From: an uncultured Clostridium sp.
Lineage (GTDB): Bacteria; Bacillota; Clostridia; TANB77; CAG-508
Direction: 5' to 3'
Length of the DNA stretch: 37,260 nt
Assembly (NCBI GenBank): GCA_947569365.1
Contig: CANOSM010000004.1
Coordinates: 1-37,260 of the forward strand
The position numbers and the translations under genes are program-made. Below, one piece after another: positions 17,553-24,807 of the stretch. The stretch's first letter is position 1. Each line of letters begins with the position of its first letter. Below the pieces are notes generated by a model, which was not told where the DNA came from, searched no databases, and saw only the letters and a list, made by a program, of their open reading frames with translations.

Positions 17553-17768
17553 ATGTCTGATATAGAAATTATAGAACTATGGAGAAGTGGATTAAGTAAA
17601 AATAAGTTAGCTTTAATGTATAAAAGAAGATATAATTTAAGAATAAAGTCAATAAGATTAGAAATGAAAAATAGACATTCAGGTAGATTAATGAGTAATT
17701 ATCAAGCATTATCTCATATTGAAAATGTAATATATAAATATATTAAAAATAGTTATACAAATATATAA
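17553..17768 (+). CDS. Small basic HTH-like protein
   Basis: A 71-residue basic protein with a GAGGTG site before its ATG, 51 bases after rtcB. The first half (IIELWRSGLSKNKLALMYKRR, then IKSIRLEMKNRHSGR) reads like a helix-turn-helix: the LxxxGxSxxxLAxxY spacing is that of recombinase/regulator HTH motifs. It might bind DNA or RNA and could belong to a mobile element. I do not recognise the family. It may be cotranscribed with rtcB, since no terminator is visible between them. Confidence 0.65.
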   Translation: MSDIEIIELWRSGLSKNKLALMYKRRYNLRIKSIRLEMKNRHSGRLMSNYQALSHIENVIYKYIKNSYTNI

Positions 17769-17807
17769 AAGAACAGAAGAAATTAATAATGTTTAATTTT
17801 ATTTATA

Positions 17808-17960
17808 CATTAAGATAGCTTATTTTTTAGTTCTTCAATTTTTATTGTTAATTTATCTATAGCTTCATTTACTATATCAGTGGTCTTTAGAAATCCTGGG
17901 ACTAATTTTCCTATTAGTTTACATTTAGTAGCCACTACAGGATTTGTATTAAATATTTTA
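17808..17960 (-). pseudogene. Possible gene fragment
   Basis: The minus strand is open from about 17960 to TAA 17810-17808 and reads NPVVATKCKLIGKLV, then a helical, charged C-terminus ending IEELKNKLS. There is no start codon or ribosome binding site; an in-frame TAA sits upstream. It looks like the tail of a lost gene. The rest of the gap from 17769 to 18029 holds nothing else I can support. Confidence 0.35.
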
Positions 17961-18029
17961 AATAAAGAATTTTATAATATTAAATATGTTATAAAATGTC
18001 GAAAAATGTATAAAAATTCATGGAAAATA

Positions 18030-18058
18030 TTTACAAAACGATAAAAAAGTAGTATTAT
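18030..18058 (+). promoter_or_regulatory. Promoter of small gene copy 1
   Basis: TTTACA (18030-18035), 17 bases, TATTAT (18053-18058). The same boxes and spacing precede copy 2. Confidence 0.7.
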
Positions 18059-18159
18059 AGATATGTTTTTTGGAAAATTATGAAAATATAAATTTTTAAA
18101 CAAAACAGAAAAATTAAAAATATTTGATATAACATAATTTAGCAATTAAGGAGAGGAAA

Positions 18160-18306
18160 ATGAAAGAGTTATTTATAAAGAGAATTGAAGAATTAGATTT
18201 AAATGACAGTGAAAAGGAATTTATATTTGAAAATATATCAATATTTACTAAAATATATTTAAGAGGGATAAGAGATGCAGCTTTAAGTTTGGAAGAAAAA
18301 GATTAG
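18160..18306 (+). CDS. 48-residue small protein, copy 1
   Basis: A short gene after GGAGAGG (7 bases before ATG), ending at TAG 18304-18306. The product begins MKELFIKRIEELDLN and contains KIYLRGIRD, ending LSLEEKD; it is mostly helical and charged. Copy 2 at 19198-19344 is clearly homologous: FIKRxEEL, SxxEKEFIxENISI, TKIYLRGIRDxALS are shared, and DNA differences are mostly silent or conservative, so both copies are under selection as proteins. Function unknown. The long, about 100-base leader between promoter and ATG is also conserved. The XRE regulator between the copies may control them. Confidence 0.8.
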   Translation: MKELFIKRIEELDLNDSEKEFIFENISIFTKIYLRGIRDAALSLEEKD

Positions 18307-18450
18307 TATGTTATTATAAAGTCTATAATAAAATATATTAAATAAATAATTAGACAAAATACTCTTTTAAAGAAAATAAAATTAATTAATGAAACTTTTT
18401 AGGTAATGTTAGTTATAATGTAATTAATATATATTTAATTATTAAAAAAT

Positions 18451-18487
18451 AATACTTTTACAATTCTTAATGAATTATAAAAGTATT
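18451..18487. terminator. Bidirectional terminator hairpin
   Basis: 16-bp stem with one mismatch (18451-18466 / 18472-18487), A/T-flanked on both sides. It lies between small gene copy 1 and the convergent XRE gene and can stop both. Confidence 0.7.
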
Positions 18488-18498
18488 TATAATGTATT

Positions 18499-18849
18499 TT
18501 ACTTATCCTTTTTCTTTTTTTCTTCTTCAATAACAAAATTTATATAATTCTTAATACTATTTTTTAATTCTGTACTTATATATCCTTTATCTTCTTGTGA
18601 TAATTTAAAGTATAAATCATTATCGTCTATATCTAATTTATCAGTGTTATTATTTCTTATGTCAGATTTTCCTAATAAATAATCTATAGAAACATTAAAG
18701 AACTCTGCTAATTTAGTTAAATTTTTTGTAGGAATGTCTCTTTTTCCATTTTCATATAGACCAAGAGCCTGTCCAGAAATTCCTATTAAATTTCCTACAT
18801 ATTCCTGAGAAAGTTTTTTTTCTTCTCGTAATAATTTTAATCTATTCAT
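18499..18849 (-). CDS. XRE-family transcriptional regulator
   Basis: A 116-residue regulator with an N-terminal Cro/CI helix-turn-helix (residues 1-60): LKLLREEKKLSQEYVGNLIG, SGQALGLYENGKRDIPT, LTKLAEFFNVSIDYLLG. The rest is a charged helical tail ending KKKKDK. Similar proteins repress small divergent genes, prophage or stress genes. Its minus-strand promoter (18879-18907) faces palindromes at about 18934-18956, and it sits between two copies of an unknown 48-residue gene on the opposite strand, so it is a likely regulator of copy 2 at least (inference). Confidence 0.92.
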   Translation of the reverse strand: MNRLKLLREEKKLSQEYVGNLIGISGQALGLYENGKRDIPTKNLTKLAEFFNVSIDYLLGKSDIRNNNTDKLDIDDNDLYFKLSQEDKGYISTELKNSIKNYINFVIEEEKKKKDK

Positions 18850-18878
18850 ATAAACCTCTTATTTTAAATATTAATTAT

Positions 18879-18907
18879 ATTATATGCTAAATTGTTCAAC
18901 TTGTAAA
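18879..18907 (-). promoter_or_regulatory. Promoter of the XRE regulator
   Basis: On the minus strand TTTACA (18907-18902), 17 bases, TATAAT (18884-18879), then AAGAGG and the ATG at 18849. Confidence 0.75.
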
Positions 18908-18933
18908 CATTTTAGCGATTTTTTATTAGTATT

Positions 18934-18956
18934 TCAAACATTCAAACTTTAAGTTT
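18934..18956. promoter_or_regulatory. Candidate operator for the XRE regulator
   Basis: Tandem TTCAAAC (18934-18940 and 18941-18947) running into a perfect 13-base palindrome AAACTTTAAGTTT (18944-18956). A matching GTTTGAA lies near 19000. The cluster lies in the 348-base gap between the divergent XRE gene and small gene copy 2; binding is inferred. Confidence 0.45.
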
Positions 18957-19069
18957 AAATTAATTTAAAAAAGAACATGATTTAAAACAAAAAGTTTGAA
19001 TATTAATTATATTTTTTTATAAAAAAATAAAAAAATGTAAAAAAATGTCGAAAAAATGCATGGAAATTA

Positions 19070-19098
19070 TTTACAAATATTTCAAAAAGTAGTATTAT
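19070..19098 (+). promoter_or_regulatory. Promoter of small gene copy 2
   Basis: TTTACA (19070-19075), 17 bases, TATTAT (19093-19098), as in copy 1. Confidence 0.7.
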
Positions 19099-19197
19099 AA
19101 ATATACTTTTTGGAAAAATGCAAAAAATAATTATATTTAAACAAAAAAATAAAATACTTATACATTAGATAAGAATATGCAATATAAGGAGAATAAA

Positions 19198-19344
19198 ATG
19201 TATCAATTATTTATTAAAAGGATGGAAGAATTAGAAATAAGTGATGAAGAAAAGGAATTTATATTAGAAAATATATCAATATGTACAAAAATATACTTAA
19301 GAGGAATAAGAGATTCTGCATTAAGTATGGATGAAGAAAAATAG
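19198..19344 (+). CDS. 48-residue small protein, copy 2
   Basis: Paralogue of the gene at 18160-18306 and of exactly the same length. It begins MYQLFIKRMEELEISDEEKE and contains CTKIYLRGIRD before ending LSMDEEK. AAGGAG precedes the ATG by a few bases. The invariant KIYLRGIRD block is the best candidate for a functional site. No membrane segment or signal peptide. It could be a small regulator, an antitoxin-like protein or an RNA/protein-binding helix pair; the sequence does not decide. Confidence 0.8.
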   Translation: MYQLFIKRMEELEISDEEKEFILENISICTKIYLRGIRDSALSMDEEK

Positions 19345-19431
19345 ATTAAATATATTACAAAAATATACAAATTTTATTCTAATTTATTTAGCTATAACAT
19401 AAAACTTATAAAAAGTATTCATATTATAAAT

Positions 19432-19460
19432 AAAGAAAAGTAGTAGTAACTTTTCTTTTC
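19432..19460 (+). terminator. Terminator after small gene copy 2
   Basis: 10-bp stem AAAGAAAAGT (19432-19441) / ACTTTTCTTT (19449-19458), T-rich 3' arm. Confidence 0.6.
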
Positions 19461-19530
19461 TAATGTTATAATAACAATATCTTTTAATAGAAATATTTAT
19501 AAATGAATAAAACTCAAATGGAGGTAAAAA

Positions 19531-20278
19531 ATGAACTTTAATATAAATTATTATTTTGAAGATATTCAAAATAATGAGGTTTTTAATAAATTAATAAATA
19601 ATAAAAATGAAGTACTAGAAATATTTAAAGAATCCTCAAAAATAATTGATAATATCGAAAGTAATGGAAAACAAGAAATATATACAGATAATATACAAGA
19701 AAATGTTAAAATAAAAGGAAATGTATACATAGGAGAAGGAACGAAAATAGAATCAGGAGCGATAATTCAAGGACCTGTATACATAGGAAAAAATTGTGAG
19801 ATAATGTATAATGCTTATATAAGACCAGGAACTATTTTAGGAGATAACTGTACAATTGGTTATTGTACAGAAGTAAAACATACAATAATGAGAGATGGCT
19901 CAAAAGTATCTGATTTAGCTTTTGTAGGAGATTCTATTATAGGAAAGAATTCAAGAGTAGGTTCAGGCGTTATTGTTGCAAATAGAGGATTTAATCAATC
20001 AGAAGTCATAATAAAAGATGAAGAAAAAAGACCTATAAATCTGAAAAGAGAAGCAATTGGAGTAATATTAGGAGACAATGCTAGAATTGGTTCTAATTCT
20101 ACAACATCACCAGGGACTTTTATACGGAAAATTTACATGGATATATCCACATACGTGTATTCATGGATTTATACCAGAACTTAAAAAAGTATATGATAAA
20201 CAAAATATAGTTATGGTAGAAAATGAAAGAAAAGTATTATATAAATCTACAGATTGGAACTATGGAAATTATAAGTAA
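19531..20278 (+). CDS. Left-handed beta-helix (hexapeptide) acyltransferase-like protein, +1 frameshift at CGG
   Basis: A 248-residue protein when read through CGG 20125. Its core (about residues 58-215) is a hexapeptide-repeat beta helix like the C-terminal half of GlmU: VYIGEGTKIESGAIIQGPVYIG, YIRPGTILGDNCTIGYCTEVKHTIM, GDSIIGKNSRVGSGVIVANRGF, LGDNARIGSNSTTSPGTFIG. The first frame would end at 20184 in an unrelated tail; skipping C20125 continues the repeat as GKFTWIYPHTCIHGFIPE and a C-terminal domain to TAA 20278. Such stand-alone proteins are annotated as sugar-nucleotide pyrophosphorylase/acetyltransferase relatives; no nucleotidyltransferase domain is present. ATG follows GGAGGT. Confidence 0.9.
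20125..20127 (+). other. +1 recoding site 4 (ATA CGG A)
   Basis: In-frame CGG after ATA (Ile). Skipping the C gives GGA AAA TTT (G-K-F), restoring the beta-helix repeat. Confidence 0.9.
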
Positions 20279-20290
20279 AAATTAAATAAT

Positions 20291-20330
20291 AAAAGTATTA
20301 ACAAAAATCAAAAAAGTTAATACTTTTTAT
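20291..20330 (+). terminator. Terminator after the beta-helix protein
   Basis: 12-bp stem AAAAGTATTAAC (20291-20302) / GTTAATACTTTT (20316-20327), followed by TATT. Confidence 0.8.
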
Positions 20331-20376
20331 TAATTTAATTTTATATGTCAATAAAAATAATAAATAATTTATCAAT

Positions 20377-20405
20377 TTGCACAAATAATAATAAAATGAT
20401 ATAGT
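20377..20405 (+). promoter_or_regulatory. Probable promoter of the CorC/HlyC-like gene
   Basis: TTGCAC (20377-20382), 17 bases, TATAGT (20400-20405), 31 bases before the ATG. Confidence 0.6.
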
Positions 20406-20436
20406 ATGTAAAAAATATTTTAGGAGAGAAATAATT

Positions 20437-21765
20437 ATGATGCAATTAATAGTATTAATAGTACTTATATTTCTAAATGCTTTTTTTGCAGCAACAGAAA
20501 TTGCATTTATATCATTAAATGAAATAAAAATAGATAAAAAAGCAAAAGAAGGAAATAAAAAAGCAAAAGCAATTAAGAAAATGATTAAAAACCCAAGTAA
20601 ATTTTTAGCAACAATTCAAATAGGAATTACTCTTGCAGGTTTCTTGTCAAGTGCTTTTGCATCAGATGCTTTTGCAGATGATTTAGCACCAATCCTCGCA
20701 AATACATTTCCAGTATTTTCAGTAGCAATATGGGAAAATATTTCAATTATAATTATTACAATGATACTTTCATACTTTACACTTGTATTTGGAGAATTAG
20801 TACCAAAAAGAATTGCTATGAAATATTCTGAAAAACTTGCATATGCTTCAATAGGAATAATAAGATTTATTTCAATTTGTACATTACCATTTGTAAAACT
20901 ATTAACTTTTTCTACAGAATTAGTTTCAAAAATATTTGGAGTATCTGGAGAAAAAGAAGAGACAGTAACAGAAGAAGAAATAAGAATGATGGTAGATGCC
21001 TCTGAACAAAAAGGATCTATTAATAAAGATGAAAAAGAAATGATTGAGAAAGTCTTTGAGTTTAATGATAAGTTTGTATCAGAAATAATGATACCAAGAA
21101 CAGAAGTATATGCTTTAGACATAAATATGTCAGTATCAGATGCTATTGAAGATATAATAAATGATAATAGATTTAGTAGAATTCCTGTATATGAAGATAC
21201 AATAGACAAAATAAAAGGTATAGTTTATGTAAAAGATATAGTAACTTGTTTAAAAAATAAAAGAGTAAAAATAAAAAATCTTGTAAAAGAAGCATATTAT
21301 ATTCCAGAAAGTAGTCATATAAATGATGTATTTAAAGAATTAAGAAAATCAAAAAAACAAATTGCTATAGTTGTTGATGAATATGGTGGTACAGCAGGGC
21401 TAGTTACAATGGAAGATATATTAGAAGAACTTGTTGGAGAAATTTATGATGAGTATGATGTAGTTGAAAATAAATATGAGCAAATATCAGAAAAAGAATA
21501 CTTAATAGAAGGAGATCTTTCAATATATGAAGTAGAAAAAATATTAAATATTGAAATACCAGATGGAGAGTATGATACATTATCTGGATACTTAGTATAT
21601 TTATTAAATAGAATACCAAACAAAGATGAAAAACTAGAAATCGAAACAGAAGATGTATTATATAAAATAGAAGAGTGTACAGACAATAAAATAGATAAAG
21701 TATTAGCAATAAAGAAAGAAAAAGAAGTGGATGAAGAAACTAACGAAAATGGAGAGGAAGAATAA
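20437..21765 (+). CDS. CNNM/CorC-type transporter with CBS domains (hemolysin family)
   Basis: A 442-residue membrane protein: DUF21 (CNNM) transmembrane domain (about 1-185, helices near 1-22, 60-80, 95-118, 130-160), then an acidic linker, a CBS pair (about 205-330, with VSEIMIPRTEVYALD and the ATP-binding-type VDEYGGTAGLVTMEDILEELVG), and a CorC_HlyC domain (about 345-425). Relatives export or regulate Mg2+/Na+; older annotations call them hemolysins without good evidence. AGGAGAG precedes the ATG. The Spx/ArsC-like gene starts just 1 base after its stop, so the two are translationally coupled. Confidence 0.92.
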   Translation: MMQLIVLIVLIFLNAFFAATEIAFISLNEIKIDKKAKEGNKKAKAIKKMIKNPSKFLATIQIGITLAGFLSSAFASDAFADDLAPILANTFPVFSVAIWENISIIIITMILSYFTLVFGELVPKRIAMKYSEKLAYASIGIIRFISICTLPFVKLLTFSTELVSKIFGVSGEKEETVTEEEIRMMVDASEQKGSINKDEKEMIEKVFEFNDKFVSEIMIPRTEVYALDINMSVSDAIEDIINDNRFSRIPVYEDTIDKIKGIVYVKDIVTCLKNKRVKIKNLVKEAYYIPESSHINDVFKELRKSKKQIAIVVDEYGGTAGLVTMEDILEELVGEIYDEYDVVENKYEQISEKEYLIEGDLSIYEVEKILNIEIPDGEYDTLSGYLVYLLNRIPNKDEKLEIETEDVLYKIEECTDNKIDKVLAIKKEKEVDEETNENGEEE

Positions 21766-21766
21766 T

Positions 21767-22129
21767 ATGAGTAACTTATTTATAGAATATCCAAAATGCA
21801 GTACTTGTAAAAAAGCAAAAACATGGCTTGAAAACAATAATATTGATTTTGAAGATAGACATATAGTAGAGTGTATTCCTACTAAAGAAGAATTAAAAAA
21901 ATGGATAGATATGAGTGATAAAGAAATAAAAAGTTTTTTTAATACAAGTGGACTTTTATATAAAAGTATGAATCTTAAAGAGAAGTTAAAGGATATGACA
22001 GATGATGAAAAAATAGAACTACTTGCAAGTAATGGAATGTTAATAAAAAGACCAATTTTAATATTTGAAAATGAAAAAGTATTAGTTGGTTTTAAAGAAA
22101 ATGAATGGAAAGAAATTATTATAAAATAA
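21767..22129 (+). CDS. Spx/ArsC-family thioredoxin-fold protein
   Basis: A 120-residue protein of the ArsC/Spx family. I start it at ATG 21767, with GGAGAGGAAG just upstream, rather than at the ATG 12 codons earlier, because MSNLFIEYPKCSTCKKA matches the family N-terminus. CSTC (residues 11-14) is the redox motif; the conserved FFNTSGLLYKSMNLKEKL and IKRPILI segments (with Arg-Pro) follow. Family members are arsenate-reductase-like enzymes or Spx-type RNA polymerase regulators; without ars genes nearby, a general thiol-reductase or regulator role is open. Confidence 0.9.
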   Translation: MSNLFIEYPKCSTCKKAKTWLENNNIDFEDRHIVECIPTKEELKKWIDMSDKEIKSFFNTSGLLYKSMNLKEKLKDMTDDEKIELLASNGMLIKRPILIFENEKVLVGFKENEWKEIIIK

Positions 22130-22145
22130 ATATATAGATATTAAT

Positions 22146-22175
22146 AAAGAGCTGTTCTTAAAAGAGGCTCTTTTT
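22146..22175 (+). terminator. Terminator after the Spx/ArsC-like gene
   Basis: 7-bp stem AAAGAGC (22146-22152) / GCTCTTT (22167-22173) with T run. Confidence 0.7.
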
Positions 22176-22215
22176 GTTAAAATATTTATAATTAATAAAT
22201 AATAAAGAGGATTGT

Positions 22216-24156
22216 ATGAATTTTAGAATTACAAATGGTTCTGTTTCATTTGGAGCAGATACTATATTAGAAGAAATTAATTTTGAAGTAAAAGGAAAAG
22301 AAAAAGTTGCAATAGTTGGTAGAAATGGATGTGGAAAATCCACACTTTTAAAATCAATTGTGAATAACGATATGCTAAAAGAAGGAATATCTGAAAATAA
22401 ATTTAGTATTTATAAAGAAGGAATATATAATATAGGATACTTAAAACAAATTGATTTTCAAGATGAAAATATTACTATGTTAGAAGAAATTTTAAAAGTA
22501 TATTCTGATATTATAAATATTGAAAACAAAATGAATGAATTAGTTATAAAAATGCAAGAAGATAAATCAGAAGAGCTTGTTATTCAATATACAAAGCTAA
22601 ATGATAGATATGAAATATTAGATGGATATACATATAAAAAAGAATATAATACTGTTATAAATAAATTTGGATTTTCTGATGAAGATAAATATAAAAAGAT
22701 GTCTGAGTTCTCAGGAGGACAGAAAACAAAAATTGCTTTTATTAAATTATTACTTAGCAAGCCAGATTTATTATTATTAGATGAACCTACAAACCATTTA
22801 GATATAGAAACAATACAATGGCTTGAGAGTTATCTTAAAAACTATCCAAAAGCTGTAGTAATAGTTTCACATGATAGAATGTTTATAAATAGAATTGTAG
22901 ATAAAATATATGAAATAGAATATGGCACAATGACAAGTTATACAGGAAATTATGACTATTTTGAAAAACAGAAAAGAATAAATTATGAAAAGCAACTTAA
23001 GGATTTTGAATATCAACAAAAGGAAATAAAAAGACTAACTGATTTAGTAGATAGATTTAGATATAAAGCAAGTAAAGCAAAAATGGCTCAGGCAAAATTA
23101 AAACAAATTGAAAGAATGGTAAAACTAGAAGAACCAAATAAATATGATTTAAGAAGCTTTAAAACAAATTTTACAATAGAAAAACAAAGTGGAGAAAATG
23201 TTCTTTGCATATCTAATTTAGATTTTGGATATAAAGATAAAAACATAGGAAATGTATCATTTGATTTATATAAAGGAAAAAAGATTGGAATAATAGGACC
23301 AAATGGTACAGGAAAATCAACTCTATTAAAAACAATAGTAGGAAAACTACCTAAAATATCAGGAGAAATAAAAATTGGTCATAATGTAGAAATAGGATAT
23401 TTTGACCAAGCTCTAGGATTACTAGATTCGAATAAAAAAGTATTTGATGATTTTTATGGAGAGTTTCCAAGTTTAACAACCACAGAAATAAGAAATAGTT
23501 TAGCTTCATTTATGTTTTATGGAGAAGATGTATTTAAAGAGATAAATATACTATCAGGAGGAGAAAAAGTTAGATTAGCTTTAAGCAAAATATTAAAAAA
23601 GGGACCTAATCTTTTAATACTAGATGAACCTACGAATCATATGGATATAGTAGGAAAAGAATCTTTAGAGAATATGCTTATTGAATATGAAGGAAGTATT
23701 TTATTTGTATCACATGATAGATTTTTTGTAAATAAAGTAGCAGATTCATTATTAGTATTTGATGGAAGAGATATTAAATATTACAATTGCAGATATGATG
23801 AATATATAGAGAAATATTCAAATATATATAATATAGAAGAAAGCAATATAAGTTTAAAAGATAAAGATAACTTAATTAAAAGTGAAGAAAACAAAAAAGA
23901 TAAAAGATATAATAATCCTTTAAAAGAAAAGGGAAAAATAGAAAGAAGAATAAAAAAACTAGAAGAAGATATTTCAGAAATAGAACAAGAAATATCAAAA
24001 TATAAAAAAGAACTTGAAGATGAAGAAATATATTCAGATTATAAGAAAGTGTCTGAAATAAATCAGGAAATAGAAAAGATAGAAAAAGAATTAAATATAA
24101 AATATTCTGAATGGGAAGAAATGAATAATAAGTTATCTAGATTAGAGAATATATAA
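22216..24156 (+). CDS. ABC-F family ATPase
   Basis: A 646-residue soluble tandem ABC protein. First domain: Walker A GRNGCGKS (35-42), signature FSGGQKTK, Walker B LLLLDEPTNHLD. A helical linker (about 240-300, the P-site tRNA interaction motif) is rich in Lys/Arg. Second domain: GPNGTGKS, LSGGEKVR, LLILDEPTNHMD. A C-terminal coiled coil (about 560-646) follows, as in Uup/YdiF-like proteins. No membrane segments. ABC-F proteins bind the ribosomal E site and relieve stalls or confer antibiotic protection; which stall this one resolves is unknown. In a genome with frequent +1 recoding at CGG, a stall-resolving factor is worth noting, but a link is speculation. Confidence 0.93.
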   Translation: MNFRITNGSVSFGADTILEEINFEVKGKEKVAIVGRNGCGKSTLLKSIVNNDMLKEGISENKFSIYKEGIYNIGYLKQIDFQDENITMLEEILKVYSDIINIENKMNELVIKMQEDKSEELVIQYTKLNDRYEILDGYTYKKEYNTVINKFGFSDEDKYKKMSEFSGGQKTKIAFIKLLLSKPDLLLLDEPTNHLDIETIQWLESYLKNYPKAVVIVSHDRMFINRIVDKIYEIEYGTMTSYTGNYDYFEKQKRINYEKQLKDFEYQQKEIKRLTDLVDRFRYKASKAKMAQAKLKQIERMVKLEEPNKYDLRSFKTNFTIEKQSGENVLCISNLDFGYKDKNIGNVSFDLYKGKKIGIIGPNGTGKSTLLKTIVGKLPKISGEIKIGHNVEIGYFDQALGLLDSNKKVFDDFYGEFPSLTTTEIRNSLASFMFYGEDVFKEINILSGGEKVRLALSKILKKGPNLLILDEPTNHMDIVGKESLENMLIEYEGSILFVSHDRFFVNKVADSLLVFDGRDIKYYNCRYDEYIEKYSNIYNIEESNISLKDKDNLIKSEENKKDKRYNNPLKEKGKIERRIKKLEEDISEIEQEISKYKKELEDEEIYSDYKKVSEINQEIEKIEKELNIKYSEWEEMNNKLSRLENI

Positions 24157-24240
24157 AACGAAATTAAAAAAATTAGAAATGACTTGCATCAAATTAATAT
24201 AAAATATGCAAGATATTAAAGTTTAAGGAGGATTATATAT

Positions 24241-24549
24241 ATGTATGATAAAAAAGATTTTGGATATTTTAAAAAATGTCTTGCAAGTAATGGTGAAATT
24301 ATGATATTAAATAAAAAGAATAATCAATCAGTAATATATTATAAAAATAATAATGATAAATTAGAAATGAGATGCTTAGAAGGTACGAAGATCGGCAAAG
24401 ATGCAATTAAATCATTTCTAGAGTGTAGGAATAATCCTTCTTTAAAAATAAAAGTATCAAAAGAAGCGGAAAATTGTATAAACAATAAATTTTTACAATA
24501 TCTAAACAATGAAGAAAAATTATATCAAGATAGAATAATAAATTCTTAG
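24241..24549 (+). CDS. Hypothetical protein, 102 residues
   Basis: A small soluble protein starting at ATG 24241 after AAGGAGG. Composition is Lys/Asn-rich with alternating strands (EIMILNKKNNQSVIYYKN, KLEMRCLEGTKIG) and C-terminal helices. Two cysteines in the body (residues 14 and 41) and two later. No recognised family. It lies just upstream of the Mn2+ riboswitch of the P-type ATPase, which begins 12 bases after its stop, so the riboswitch promoter may lie within its 3' end. Confidence 0.65.
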   Translation: MYDKKDFGYFKKCLASNGEIMILNKKNNQSVIYYKNNNDKLEMRCLEGTKIGKDAIKSFLECRNNPSLKIKVSKEAENCINNKFLQYLNNEEKLYQDRIINS

Positions 24550-24561
24550 ATAATAAATATT

Positions 24562-24652
24562 GATAAGGGAGTAATCAGCATATAGAATATGTAGTTAATT
24601 CCAACAACCGACTAAAAATAGTCTGGAATAATTTTAAATGATGAGACTTATC
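24562..24652 (+). ncRNA. Probable yybP-ykoY manganese riboswitch aptamer
   Basis: Starts GATAAGGGAGTAATCAGC and ends GATGAGACTTATC, so P1 pairs GATAAG (24562-24567) with CTTATC (24647-24652). The GGGAGTA block right after P1 and the GAGAC block before its 3' strand resemble the conserved ends of the yybP-ykoY class. An inner hairpin has TTCCA / TGGAA with a GACTA/TAGTC top. A P-type Ca/Mn ATPase lies downstream, a known target type of this class. Match judged by eye, without a covariance search. Confidence 0.7.
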
Positions 24653-24684
24653 TGCTTGAATGAAAAGCAGATAAGTCTTTTATA
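24644..24684 (+). terminator. Riboswitch expression-platform terminator
   Basis: Perfect 14-bp stem (24644-24657 / 24665-24678) followed by TTTAT. Its 5' arm contains the 3' strand of aptamer P1 (24647-24652), so the two structures exclude each other: ligand binding would block the terminator and turn the ATPase on. Confidence 0.85.
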
Positions 24685-24716
24685 TTTATATATATGTAAA
24701 AAATTAGATTTATAAA

Positions 24717-24746
24717 TTGCAATTATGTCTATAATATTAGTATAAT
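24717..24746 (+). promoter_or_regulatory. Possible second promoter after the riboswitch
   Basis: TTGCAA (24717-24722), 18 bases, TATAAT (24741-24746). If used, it would give riboswitch-independent basal expression of the ATPase. Confidence 0.4.
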
Positions 24747-24807
24747 ATTATAAAATAAGATGAATTGCAATTAATAATAAAATATAAAAGTAAGGAAAGG
24801 TGAAAAT

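Larger units (their letters stand above)
17999..18306 (+). repeat. Diverged duplication, unit 1 (promoter plus 48-residue gene)
   Basis: Together with 19047-19344 this forms two diverged copies of one unit: GTCGAAAAA, CATGGAAA-TTTACAAA, AAAAAGTAGTATTATA, TTTTTGGAAAA, AAACAAAA, then GGAGA and the small gene. Promoter spacing is the same in both copies. The units flank the minus-strand XRE regulator. Confidence 0.8.
19047..19344 (+). repeat. Diverged duplication, unit 2
   Basis: Second copy of the unit described at 17999-18306: same promoter boxes, same leader blocks, and a homologous 48-residue gene. Confidence 0.8.

Noticed and set aside
24393..24395. CGG in the 102-residue hypothetical gene as a seventh recoding site
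   Set aside because: It is out of frame (ATC GGC), and the gene is continuous.
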